Shown in pieces: positions 25,401 through 36,302 of a stretch of DNA of 64,000 nucleotides (the stretch's first letter is position 1; each line of letters starts with the position of its first letter). Both the position numbers and the translations under genes were made by a program. The stretch comes from Polytrichum commune (taxonomy: Eukaryota > Streptophyta > Polytrichopsida > Polytrichales > Polytrichaceae), in NCBI GenBank assembly GCA_950295325.1, contig OX485805.1:41031501-41095500 (forward strand). The letters are read 5' to 3'. Below the pieces are notes generated by a model. The model made no database searches. It saw only the letters and a program-made list of their open reading frames with translations, and was not told the DNA's origin.

Positions 25401-28400
25401 ACTTGGAAGAAATTCAAACATCTTTCCATTTTTCTAAATTTGGAAATAGAAAGGTTCAGAGGTGGTGAGGCTACATACAAGCTTGTGAGATTTGGCAGTA
25501 GGCTGATTTCAGGTGGAATTGTTCCCGCAAGGCTGTAGCTTGAGAGGTTCCTGAAATATGGCAGACACTCAACCATAAATCATGCATTCGTGTCAAGTAT
25601 ATAGTAGGTTAATGACAAGAAAATTCAACTGAATGAACTTTGAAGATTTTCTGACTACTGGCAAAGTTGGTGAGAGAGTTCCTGCAAGCACATGAGAGGA
25701 CTTACAATGTAAGAATTTGGGGGTTGCTTGAAATGCTGACGATGCTACATGTGAGCCACTCGTAAGGTATTGGGAGACATGGGTCCCCAGCGTAGTTGCT
25801 CAAACTCAAATTTGACTTGATGGTCTCGATGGCAACCACTGCATTCAAAGTGCACCTCAATTAACAACACATAATATATGATGCAAGTACATTTCTAATA
25901 TATTTGCACCTAATCAACAGATGTCTGTGGATTCGCAAATTTTCTAGTGCCCACGACTCATATGCTTGTATAGTGTATAAAGTTCTCTTTCTTCGAATCA
26001 TTACCAGCATATGAGACGTAGACAACTCGTCTTGCGTCGGTGAAAAATATTTTGCATCGCTGAAAATTCTAGAATTCTACCACTTGTGTAGGTTCGCAAG
26101 AAAATTTATTGACGCAAGATGAGTTGCCTAGGTCTCACGTGCTTATACTGAATGTTTATGGAACATTGTTAAGGTGGGGTCTATTGGAAGCATAGTTGAA
26201 TACCTCTATACCTATGGTTAAGAATGGACAACAGAAAGACATGTGGTTATGATGAGATCGGTTCATCAGGATGTTAACACAATTGAGACTAAGGGCCTAT
26301 GCAATCACTTAGAGAGCAAGAGAACCTTCAATTTGACATTGTACTTCACTTTTGCATTTCAACTTCTATTTTGTGTGAATTGCAATTCCCGATTCAATCG
26401 AATGGCCAAAAATGTCTCTGAAGTTGCGAGCACCCACAATATATAACAGATACAGAGGCATGGAAGAGGTGATGAATTATCAGAAAATGAAAGACTAATA
26501 TAACATGCTTGACCTAACCATGTGTACATTAGAAGTATTCAAAAAACATGATTACCCGACACTTCTAATATAGCACTGTACTCATAAGTGAAAGTCATTT
26601 ACCAATGCTATGGACAACTTCTCACCTTCTCCATTGTCCGTGGGTGCTGCCGTATCATTTATAATCTGGAACATCTCCAACGCATTTACCAAGGGTGCCC
26701 GCTTCGTGGGTTTGATCGGATACAAATTGAATACATCGTTGGGCCTGTACAAAAACGTCATGTAAGAATATGCCAACAAGCCACGGCCATCACTGGTTCC
26801 ATTGTCAAGGTCCACGTCGCCAAGACCTTGGTCGGCTGGCACGTCCACTCCGAAATGCCTCGCCCCACTCGTATTTGTGGCTGTCAAATCGAGTTCTGCA
26901 AAGTAGATGTTAATTTTTGCCAAATAGCTCGTGGTGTCATTTGGAAACGAGATTGTCAAGTTGTGGAGGATTGTCGTGGTTGTAAGGGCCGTGCTGAGCA
27001 CAATTCCTGGGAATTGGTTGGAATACTCGTTGGAATATCTGCTTACAAGTGTTGGTGCGGACAAGTTTTTGAGAGGCGGGCTATTTAGGGTCACATAGAT
27101 AGATCTTGAGTCCACTGGAACCCAGTAGCGATCTAAAGCATCGTCTGGGTACCTGCACACATCACTCAAATATTCTAATGAGAAAGGTAATCAAATAAGA
27201 GTTGTCTACCTTAAGAGAAGTGGGGAGCTCACCATCTTGAGTATAATAGGGTTTTAGATGGCCTAAACGAGCTGTGTCTCCACGACTCAGCCTTAACTAC
27301 TAAGGAAGGAAAGGTCCATGATCATTCTCGGAAATGATGGCCATCGTCTTTGGGAAGGGGTCCCTCCCAGAAGGGCTTACTGATGCTATGCTACCATTGG
27401 CATCAGGGATGGAATAACTATTAAACCCCTAGTACATAACACTGTGTAGGTAAATAAAAAGAACTTGCACCACTAATTTTGCAACACAATTGCAACATCC
27501 ATTTCCAACCCTCTAAGTTCAACATTTACTAAAGAAATTGTTACTAGCAGAATTAATACCAGTACAATCCTAGGACTTGTGTTGGAAATGGATTGCAAAT
27601 TCACTCTATATCTTACTTTTAAAATATATTGATCGACTTACACATCCCATCTAGAATTAATTATATGATTTTGCATTGATTCACAATTTTGTTATTGTCT
27701 ATCAAGGTCCACAATGACACATTCGTTCATGTTCCTGGAACCTGACATAAGTTTGGTAGCCTCCAAATAAACAATCCAAGTAACAGAACATTTTCAGTAT
27801 CTATGAGCCAATTAAAGGTACCATGTGGGTATTGTCCCGTTCCTTTTTCAGGTGCTCCAACTTCTACCAACTAGATTCAGACAATAAAACTTATGTTGCG
27901 TTAGCAAACCCATGATAAAGCATCAACAAAAATTGGATTGAGAAATCTGATCTCCCCTGATTTACATTGGTTATCAGAAGCACATACATTTGTGTTGGTT
28001 GAGTCCTTGACTGAATAGATAGGTCACTACCAATTGTGGTCATTACTGAGTGCGCAGTAGTTAATTAAATTTGAAGATGTAGTCCAATCTCTTGAAACTA
28101 TCATGTGTCTTTAGTGTGTTTGTCCTTTGATCCTCACCAAACTACACACCAATCAAATATAGATCATGTCCAATGAAGAAAAGTTATCCACATTAAACAG
28201 CACCTGCATACCTTACAATAACATAAGTGATCAAAGTAAGGCTCAAAGCTGACGATTGATATACCTGAGGATTTGGTTTCCACCAAAGTTCAATCTCCTC
28301 TTTGTCCTAAATATGTACCCTTGTGAGAGTTCCCAAGCGGGACCATTCGAGCTTGGATACCATTCATCAACTTGTGACTGATTGATCGGCCGCACCGTTA

Positions 28401-30121
28401 AGGCAGAAATAAATGGAGTTGACAGAGACTGGTCTTCCAGAAGGCAGTAATAAATTGTGTCACTCATAGCCATCAATGTGAACTCCAAATACTTTAGAGT
28501 ATATTGGTCTGGGAAGCTCACGTTGGCAACCACGGTTGTGCCTACGGCCACCTGGAAAGTTGGCAATGTGGTGGCATTGTCATAGTTGTCATACAAAAAC
28601 GTGCCTCGGATTGTGTACACGCTGTTTGGTGTCAGAGGCCCCAATGCATAACAATTTTTTGCGCTCGAGGCATTAAAGGCTCGGATGGTTGTTAGTTCTG
28701 AGTACCCTGGCCAATCGCTGAGAGCATTTGGAACTGCCACGTTGACCCCCGTGTTTATGTACCCTGTGTCAGTGACCCAGTGGATATTGGTGACTGGGTC
28801 GGTGTAGTTTTTCGAAGCACCACAGTCAATATTGATCCACCCTGCACACAGAAAACCAAAAAAACAACAAATTTATAAGGCTCCTAATTTATGTGCTGCA
28901 AAGGGACAAGTGCTGGAAAGGGTCCGGGGAGATTTTGAGAATTAAGTGCTTCCAAGTCCAACCGGTTACAGGTTGATGTCTTTTGGTTTTCCTTTTCTTT
29001 AACAAAATGATGGTTGTGTTAATAAGAAAGATCTCTAGAAAAAGGGCTACAAATCATGTTCTAGCTGAATTATTTTTTGGCATAAATGATCTTCGCGTTC
29101 GCGGGTGTCCGAAAGGTACTAAACCAGCACCCTGCTCAATTCACTTGACAGGACCCTCACCGAGAATAGGCGTAAACAACACTTTCTCATTGAAATCAGA
29201 CTTGCATGAAATCTCAACCAGCTTGGATTAAATTGCACACGATGCACTTTTTCCCACATTTGATCTTAAAGGTTTTACACTAGAAACACTAAGCTCACAC
29301 GTTATCACAGGATTTCTCTAAATTTTCGTCAGCCTATGTGAAAACTGCTACTTCGAAGAGAAGAGATACTAAAGAATCTCTCAGCCTTCGGCTCACAGTA
29401 ATACTCACTCATGTCCACTAATCAAGGCAGCACTACTACACTATTTGGCTCCTAGCAACCGAACACAAAACCAACAACTTTGTGACTTTTTGCAACATTT
29501 TGAGGAAATTTAATTTTTTGGTTATAATGTCCATTTACATCAAAAATCGTGGTGCCCTCCCTTAACATGATGATGCACCTCTACCCATATTTGATCTTGA
29601 CGGTCTTACACTAGAAACACTACAAAGATCACACACCTTATCACAGAATTTCTCTTGAAATCCCATCAACCTATGTGAAATCTGCTACTTGGAAGTGAAC
29701 AGATACTAAGAATCCCGCACCCTAAATCACCTCGCAGCACTCCTCACTCACAACCACTAATCAAGCTAGCGCTACTACACCATTGGCTCATAGCAACCGA
29801 ACATAAAACCAGCAACTTTGTGACTGTAACTTTTTGCAACAATTTGAGGAAAGAAATATTTGGTTTCCTCAAAATGGTTATAATGTCCAGTCACATCCAA
29901 AACCGTGTTGCCCTCCCTCGACATGATGATGTACCGTCGCCCATATTTGATGTGGAAGGATTTACACTAGAAACACCATAAAGATCACACCTTCTTGCAG
30001 GAAACATGAGCTACTCACCATCAACTTGAGCCTGGGCCAAGGAAAACACCTTGATCAGGAATAGGAACACTAGAACCTGCAATTTCCGCAGCACCAACGA
30101 CGTCGACATTGATCGCTCCAT
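22411..30121 (-). CDS. malectin-like/LRR receptor-like protein without kinase (paralogue 1)
   Basis: Nine exons read from GT/AG junctions: 30121-30019, 28841-28265, 27152-26626, 25838-25706, 25550-25479, 24782-24714, 24504-24433, 23359-23273, 22612-22411. They sum to 1,842 nt, in frame, 613 residues. Signal peptide at residues 1-30. Malectin-like domain at about 35-400, starting WINIDCGASKNYTDP. The linker has GDPCLPIPYEW, then LRRs of 23-24 residues, each on its own 69- or 72-nt exon (LQNNNLSGPIPDW, LQNNNFSGTIP), as in class I LRR receptor kinases. YNGNPNL precedes a transmembrane helix (571-598). The tail is only 15 residues, basic then acidic, and stops: no kinase domain. It probably acts at the plasma membrane as a carbohydrate- or peptide-sensing co-receptor or decoy (inference). 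Its paralogue lies at 52280-59345. Introns hold several small transposons. Confidence 0.88.
24959..25304. mobile_element. intronic element family E, copy 1
   Basis: Ends ACCAGTGTTGGTC and CCAACACTGGT are inverted. The interior resembles 52795-53104 (opposite orientation) and 56213-56566. It lies in an intron of paralogue 1. The other two copies lie in introns of paralogue 2, at different introns, so they are independent insertions rather than inherited ones. Confidence 0.6.
27815..28213 (+). mobile_element. TA-flanked MITE family D, copy 1
   Basis: The left end AAGGTACCATGTGGGTATTG and right end TGCATACCT form diverged inverted repeats between TA dinucleotides. The interior is colinear with copies at 32563-33094 and 58204-58567. 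TA target sites fit a Stowaway/Tc1-mariner MITE. It sits in an intron of paralogue 1. Confidence 0.6.
28919..28985 (-). mobile_element. MITE family B fragment (intronic)
   Basis: Matches the terminal 65 bp of the family B unit, including CCGGGGAGATTTT and CCAACCGGTTACA; the rest is missing. Confidence 0.5.
29241..29996. repeat. tandem repeat of about 340 bp, 2.2 copies, in intron 1
   Basis: Related phrases (GATGCAC...CATTTGATCTT...TTACACTAGAAACAC) begin at 29241, 29572 and 29928. The two full units are visibly diverged with small indels, so the duplication is older than the 222-bp array at 5117. It lies in the first intron of paralogue 1, close to exon 1. Confidence 0.75.
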
Positions 30122-30565
30122 GGTCGAAGATCGACCGCACTGATCACTTGATCGACCACTAGGCCCATATACATATACAAACATGACCCCATAGAGTTTG
30201 TGGTTTATTCATCTCAAGTGGTCCTTCAAGACGAATGCAAGACCTCTATTGCTAATTTTGGGGTAAACTTTTCCAAAACAAAAAGAACCCTACATGCTAT
30301 AAAAGAATTGCCTGCGTTTTGACCTCGGGTGAATAATAGTGGTAGTAGACGAACAGCTCAAAGAGGGGGAGGGCAAACCAACCCATACATTGGTTCCTTG
30401 TTGGATGACTGCAGCCCTGTTTCGCCCCAGCCTGGAAGCCCTGGAAGAGGTGGGCATCTAGCCCTGGCCACTGACTTAATTAGATTCTTCTCTTTAAATG
30501 ATGACTCATCTGCCAGGAAGAAGAAAGACTGTTATCAGCATAATTCATTACTGCTTTTACCTATG
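30122..30565. promoter_or_regulatory. 5' flank of receptor paralogue 1
   Basis: Upstream of the start codon on the minus strand. A TATA-like stretch (TATATGTATA on the minus strand, near 30165-30180) lies about 50 bp before the ATG. About 30340-30430 shares words with the insertion in the MITE B copy at 12541-12830. Confidence 0.35.
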
Positions 30566-30781
30566 ATCGGGGAGAACCGGCAGTTAGTTACAAATGAACC
30601 GGTTGAGTTTGAGAAATAACCCGTTGAAGTTCAAGACTGTCGGAAAATTACTGATCATTTTAGAGGAATTTATAGAATATACTTCAATTTAATAAAGGAA
30701 AACCCGAGGATGTCAACATGTAACCGGTTGGACTTGCAAACACTAGGATCTCGACCGATTATGCCCAAAAATCTCCCCGAT
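30566..30781 (+). mobile_element. MITE family B, copy 2
   Basis: Same 216-bp length as the copy at 7098-7313 and very similar throughout. Ends ATCGGGGAGA and TCTCCCCGAT are perfect 10-bp inverted repeats. This is the cleanest copy in the window. Confidence 0.8.
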
Positions 30782-31148
30782 TACTGCGTTATACTGATGG
30801 ATCCAGCTATTCTTATTTCTTCACTCTGGATCCGCGTGGCAGTATGAATTATTCATACCATATATCTATATATACACTGAGGGCCAGCACGAGTACCGTT
30901 GTTTCTGCAATCCTGAGTCCAAATCCTAAGGAAATTTTCTTGTGGGATGAATGACGATCTGGACATGATGATGAACTAGCGGTTGCATGCAACTTGTGAC
31001 GTCCAGCTGATCTTTTTGTGACTACATATTGGTGTCTAAGGTATTCGGGTGACGTTATTCGGTCCCTTGTGTAGATAAGTGAGGATCAAAGAACAAATTG
31101 CATTACAAAAGACACATGATGATTAATAGAGATTGAAATACGTCTTCA
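30782..31148. other. intergenic with a MITE D fragment
   Basis: About 31037-31130 matches one end of family D (CTAAGGTATTCGGGTGACGTT); the remainder is unrecognised. Confidence 0.4.
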
Positions 31149-31629
31149 GGGCCGCTTCACTCACGAGGCTGAATGCCCTTGACCAAAGCACTGCAAGCAC
31201 TCTTATTGGTGGAAAAGCCGGAGCCGGTCCCAAGTTCGCTTCACAAGTCTACGCTTGAGGGACGTGGAGGGACCAACGGAGTATGTGAATGCAAGATGGA
31301 TGTGAAGTTTACATGGATTCCTACATGCCATCAAATGGATTGTGTTTAGTGGCCACTTGGACTATTTACAAAAACCACCTCCAACCCTAACACATAACCG
31401 GAGACCACGGCACTCCGGAATCTCACAACTGTTTACTTGTTATATTTTATCATGTGTGAAGACCCCGGATGAATAGAGGGTCCAGTCACATACGGCTTCA
31501 CACTAAACTTGAGGATCCGTGACCATACTACATGATTTTGGAAGTGTCTTGGGACGGCCTTTGGACACTTCTTTTGGGCTCGCACAATCTTGTGGTCACG
31601 GCTCTTGGCTCATGTGTGTGTACTGGCCC
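31149..31629 (-). mobile_element. MITE family A, copy 3 (inverted)
   Basis: Inverted relative to copies 1 and 2, 481 bp, with ends GGGCCGCTTCACTCACGAG and GTACTGGCCC. Flanked on both sides by TCA (31146-31148, 31630-31632). Confidence 0.82.
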
Positions 31630-32194
31630 TCAGTCAAAGTTTATTAACTGCTCCATTCTTATTCAGTTCAGGAATAACAAACATGTACTTTCAATATCAG
31701 CACAACTAAATCAGGGGGTGTCCGAATTTTGTGAACCTGATTTCTATCTGCTGATGTTTCATAAGCTCAGTGGATTTGGCTAATGCAACACAAGTTTCGT
31801 CGTGTAATTCTAATTGGTAGGATTGGGTGGAGAATGTGAAAAATGAAGCGAATTACAACACCGTACCCTAGTGGGTACCATTTGAGTACTTACTGTTTTT
31901 GATCGACAACATGTTCCCTTTCACCCAGCTGGACATCTAATCAAGGATCATGCCAAAACTGGGCAGGCGCTGCGGTGGAGCAGCTCAACTAAGGAAGGAG
32001 CTGGTCATCTTCGTCGGTAGCCGTATGAATCGTGATTCATTGCAAGAGCGGCTGGTCTCAAGTACTCCTGCACCCTTCAGAAGCTGTACTTTTATATTAT
32101 CTTGTTGGCTCTGTAGAGTCTAGAGTCTAGACTGTCCTGTCCTGGAAAATTTATATATTTAACATGACCCCGGTGCGGAATTACAGTCCCAATG

Positions 32195-32411
32195 AACGGG
32201 GAGACCCACCGCTAGTTACAGATGAACCGGTTGAGTTTGAGAAATGACCGGTTGAAGTTTAAGGCTTCAGGAAATTTACCGAGAATTACAGAGAAAAAAT
32301 ATAATAGAATATAACTCGAATCAATAAATTCAAATGGAAGCTGTCAACATATAACCAGTTGGACTTGGAAACACTAGAATCTTGAGCGATTATGCCCAAA
32401 AACCTTCCCGG
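32195..32411 (+). mobile_element. MITE family B, diverged copy
   Basis: Starts ACGGGGAGACCCACCGCTAG and ends AAAACCTTCCCGG; colinear with the 216-bp unit with moderate divergence. Confidence 0.65.
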
Positions 32412-32562
32412 ACACTGATCAGTCTTGTCTTGGAGCAGAGCTAAGTTAGATGAGTCCATTGACGATCGATTGCATCTACTAATATTGTCGATGTATGTCA
32501 AAATTTGTCAATGTTTCAGGCCCCAATTCCTTCTATCGATATTGGTCATATAATACACTCTA

Positions 32563-33094
32563 AGGTATGTGGGTGTCATTCCAGGTTCTACCAGTTAGAT
32601 TTACACAACAAAACTTGTGGTGCATTAGCAAATCTTCGATGAAGCATTAGCAGAAATCTTGTGTTATGCCAGGTTCTACCAATTAGATTTACACAACAAA
32701 ACTTGTGGTGCATTAGCAAATCTTCGATGAAGCATTAGCAGAAATTGTGTGTTAAGCCATGTTCTACCAATTAGATTTACACAACGAAACTTGTGGTGCA
32801 TTAACAAATCTTCGATGAAGCATTAGTAGAAATCGTATTGAAAATCAGACCTCTCTTGATTTAGTTACGGTTATTGGAAGTGCATGGTTGTTGATTCCTC
32901 AATTGAATACATAGGTCCTCCCAGTTGTGTTCACTATTGGGTGTGGAGTAGTTGATTGAATTTGAAGACGTAGTCCAATCTGTATTAAACATGTGTCTTT
33001 ATGATGTTTGTTCGTTAATCCTCACCGAACCACACAGCATACAAATATGGATGTTTGACTAAGAAAAGTAACCGAATAACACACCCGCATACCT
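32563..33094 (+). mobile_element. TA-flanked MITE family D, copy 2
   Basis: Inverted ends AGGTATGTGGGTGT and ACACCCGCATACCT lie between TA dinucleotides. The interior matches the other D copies. This copy carries an internal 88-bp tandem triplication (32583-32846), which explains its greater length (532 against about 400 bp). Confidence 0.7.
32583..32846. repeat. 88-bp tandem repeat, three copies
   Basis: The phrase GGTTCTACCARTTAGATTTACA recurs at 32584, 32672 and 32760 with an 88-bp period and only a few differences. It lies inside MITE D copy 2. Confidence 0.88.
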
Positions 33095-33096
33095 TA

Positions 33097-34308
33097 TTTG
33101 TTGGCGGTGATAGTTTGGAACCGAAGTGACTACATGGGCGAATCAACCATGCTACTATTTTGTTTTTTGCCACTTGAATTGTGTAGTGACTCATCACACA
33201 TCCCACGATTTAGAATGCTGTGAGCAGCAGCAGGATGCACACGAAAAAAAAGTCTAAATTACAACTCAACAATTGTGAGTGACCAACATGACTTTTAAAA
33301 GCTACAACAACTCCACTATGATCGCAACCAGTGAGCAATGACCACAAGCTAGGTCCCCCCATCACTATATTCGTTAATTAGAGACTTTCGAAAGTCTCAA
33401 AATAAATCCAAATGATTTAATGTCTAGTTCAATTAACTATTGTGACGACATGTATTTGTGCCAAGTTGGTTAATGCCGCCCATGCAAATCACTTTATTAA
33501 GTCACATTGAATATAGTTTGTGTTTTTCTTGTTTTGTATTTGAAAACCACATCCTTAAATAGTCTCAAAATCATGAAAAAATCTCTGATTACCGAATAGA
33601 GTGATAAATTGTGGAATCGCAGATTTGTGGCAACCAACAGCTCCCACACAACTCAATCTCACAACCCCATCTCACAATCACATTATACCCTCATTGAGAG
33701 CCCACTTTGCATACCATGTAGCCAGGCTCTCCACGCCATGACAACGAATAATCGCAGGACCAACCCTTCAATAGAGGAATGCTCTCCACTTAGCGTCACT
33801 AGATGAAGGCCCTGGCCAATTTTTTCTGCTGAAGTGGGCCGAAGTGCAGCGAAGCTATGGGGAACCTCTAGTATGTGACGTTACTGTCGTGCATTCATTG
33901 TCGAATAGACAGGGCCTCACAGATCCAATACACCGTCACCTCCGTAATGTCACCCTCTGTAATGTCATTCCCTCTCTTATATCGCAAAACCCACAAGAAC
34001 GGATGTGCTCAGTTCAAGTCTCCTTCCTCGTTGTCACATTTTCCTCTTATGTATCATGGGTTTCGACATTAAAATCATCCACCAAAGAATTCGAACCACA
34101 CACTCGCACATATAACGTTGTCATCATTGTCATTATTGCAATGTTGACTTTGTGCTATTCCATGATGTCACATGTTACAGTAGTTCTTTATTATCGCGCA
34201 TCCATGTTGGCATTGCATACCTCTTTAATATCATGTGCACTTTGGCAAAGTTAGAATGTACATGCATCTGTTAACAAAGTCCGACGTGGCTCTCCACGTT
34301 CATGATGT
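33097..34308. other. intergenic, nothing recognised
   Basis: Short frames only; the longest (33844-34254, +) has no recognisable domain. Confidence 0.4.
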
Positions 34309-34704
34309 TTAGGGCCAAGTTCCATGTGCCGGTCCCGGTCCGTTTCTTAAATGGGTGAGAAACGGGTGACATCATCCAAAAAATGGGTGATGTCACCCAT
34401 TTTATGGAGGGGTACTTCTATGTGGGGTGCCAGTGTTTTTCGATTTCGTACTTTCTAACTAAATTTGGTGAGTGATAAGACATGACACTTTATGAAGGTC
34501 ACCGGCAATGAAGGTCATCTAGATTCTAAAAACATCATAAAATACACGTTCCCTAGGAGTACTCCTCAAAAGAAGGGACTAGAAGAACAAAGTGGCCTTT
34601 AGTATCCAAGGGTGTACCCTACGTGACCGGCCGATCCGGTCACCGGAGCTTTCTAACCGGCACATGTCCTTGTGACCGTTAGGACCGCCGGTCCTTTGGC
34701 ACCC

Positions 34705-35136
34705 TGTCACGTGAGGTGACATCGGGGGCTAAGTCACGTCAATTTAGGAGTAAATGGACTCCACTAGGAGTCCATGTGTGTTGGGATGAGTAACGGACTC
34801 CATTGGGAGTCCTAGTTAGTTGTTCATCCACTCCATGGATGAACTCCACATAGGATTGGGGTTGTATGGAGAGGAAGGCCTCTTGACTTGCCATTGTTGT
34901 CAAGTCAAGTCTTGTGAGTGTGTTTTGAGAGAGAGAGAGCTTGTTGTTGCTTTCTCATGGCTATGGTGTAGTAGATTATGTGTAAAGCTTTTGCATTCTT
35001 TCTCCACCACTTGCACTCTTGGATTCTCCCTTCGTGGAGTGAGAGATAGCTTGACTCTTGTGTGTGAATTTTAGAGTTTCTTAAGCTTTGTAAGGAGACA
35101 TTTTAGTTTCTTAAGCTTGGAGAGAGAAACCCTCAT
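34705..35136 (+). repeat. 5' LTR of the gypsy element
   Basis: Starts TGTCACGTGAGGTGACATCG and matches the 3' LTR until CCCTCAT. The true 3' boundary could lie slightly beyond, because the 3' copy changes to other sequence at that point. Confidence 0.8.
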
Positions 35137-35464
35137 ACTTGTCAACAATTGGCTCAAATTTTTCATTTTTGGTTGTATTTCTGAGCTAGAATGGCCCAGT
35201 ATTGAGAGCAAATGAGTGATACAAGTGTTTGAAAGCTTAGTTTGTCATTTCTTGCAACCCTTAAGAAGATTTTGAGAGAAATCTTCCCATTTTTCTTTTG
35301 TTATCTCTTTGTGTTTTCTTCAAGTGTTGATGGTTGAATCTTGAGATTCTATTTGGTCTCAAGATTCTCAAATCACATTATTCTTGCTTGCAATTTGTAA
35401 AAGAAAAGTTTAATTTTTTTTAAATTTACAAACAAACATAAACCAAACTTACAATCGAATTTTT

Positions 35465-35700
35465 TTTGAGCTCCGGAGCTCCACGGACACTCTTGGAGCT
35501 CTTGGAGCTCTTGGAGCTCCAATTCTGCACCCCGGGCGGCCAAATCCCGGGCCGGGGCCAGAGACATCCCGGGCCCCACGGCGGGCGGCGCCAGCCGGGC
35601 CCCGCGGCCAGGTGGGAGCGGGCCAGGCGGGCGGGCGTCGGCCGGGCCCACCGGCGGGCGGACGCCGGCCAAGCCTGGCTGGCTTAGGCCAAGGTAAGCT
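35465..35700. other. GC-rich island in the retrotransposon leader
   Basis: Sharply bounded and strongly GC-rich in an otherwise AT-rich leader. It opens with GAGCTCCGGAGCTC and three repeats of CTTGGAGCT, then GGGCCCCG-like blocks, and ends near a long T run (about 35709-35731). Frames on both strands are open only because of composition. No coding role is supported. Confidence 0.7.
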
Positions 35701-35869
35701 CAATTACCTTTGTTTTTTTTTTTTTTTTTTTTCCACAAAAAACAACCAAAAAAAAAACAACACCCCTTTATTTTTTTATAGTATTTTTTTTACTTTTATA
35801 TTCACATTTTTACTTTCCCCTTTCATACTTGGCATTTGACTCTCACAACTTTGAGGCTCAAATTTGGGG

Positions 35870-36147
35870 GCATACTAGCTCCGATTGGAGTGAAATTTGA
35901 GCCTATCTTGTGTGAAATTTGCCAAGGAATCCAATGGTGTAATTGGATTGTTGATTGGAATTCAAAATCATTGCTGAAATTATTAATTTCAACGCTGATT
36001 TTTGTTTTTGGGAGCAAATTAACTCCGATTGGAGTGAAATTTGAGCCTAATTTGTGTGAAATCTTCCTAGGAGTCCATTGGTGCACTTAGTTTGATGATT
36101 GGAGTCCATAATCACCTTGGAAATGAGCATTTTCAACGCTGATTTTT
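35870..36147. repeat. tandem duplication in the retrotransposon leader
   Basis: Two units of about 135 bp, each containing CTCCGATTGGAGTGAAATTT and ending TTTCAACGCTGATTTTT, are diverged by small changes. They sit shortly before gag. Confidence 0.75.
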
Positions 36148-36302
36148 TATTTTAATTACCAATCTCAAACCTTTGCACAATTTTGGAATTCTGGAGGCAT
36201 ATACATTTGGCATTTGGCAAGGGATTGCCATTTAGATAGCCCGCAACAGGTGCAGGTTGCCATTACCTTGTAGATAGTTGCAGGTACTCAAGTGATTATT
36301 TT

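Noticed and set aside
26588-27088. Plus-strand 166-codon frame
   Set aside because: It lies antisense to exon 3 of receptor paralogue 1 and has no features of its own.
35373-35703. Pro/Gly/Arg-rich frames in the GC island as genes
   Set aside because: They are open on both strands purely through high GC, with no domain, and lie in a retrotransposon leader.
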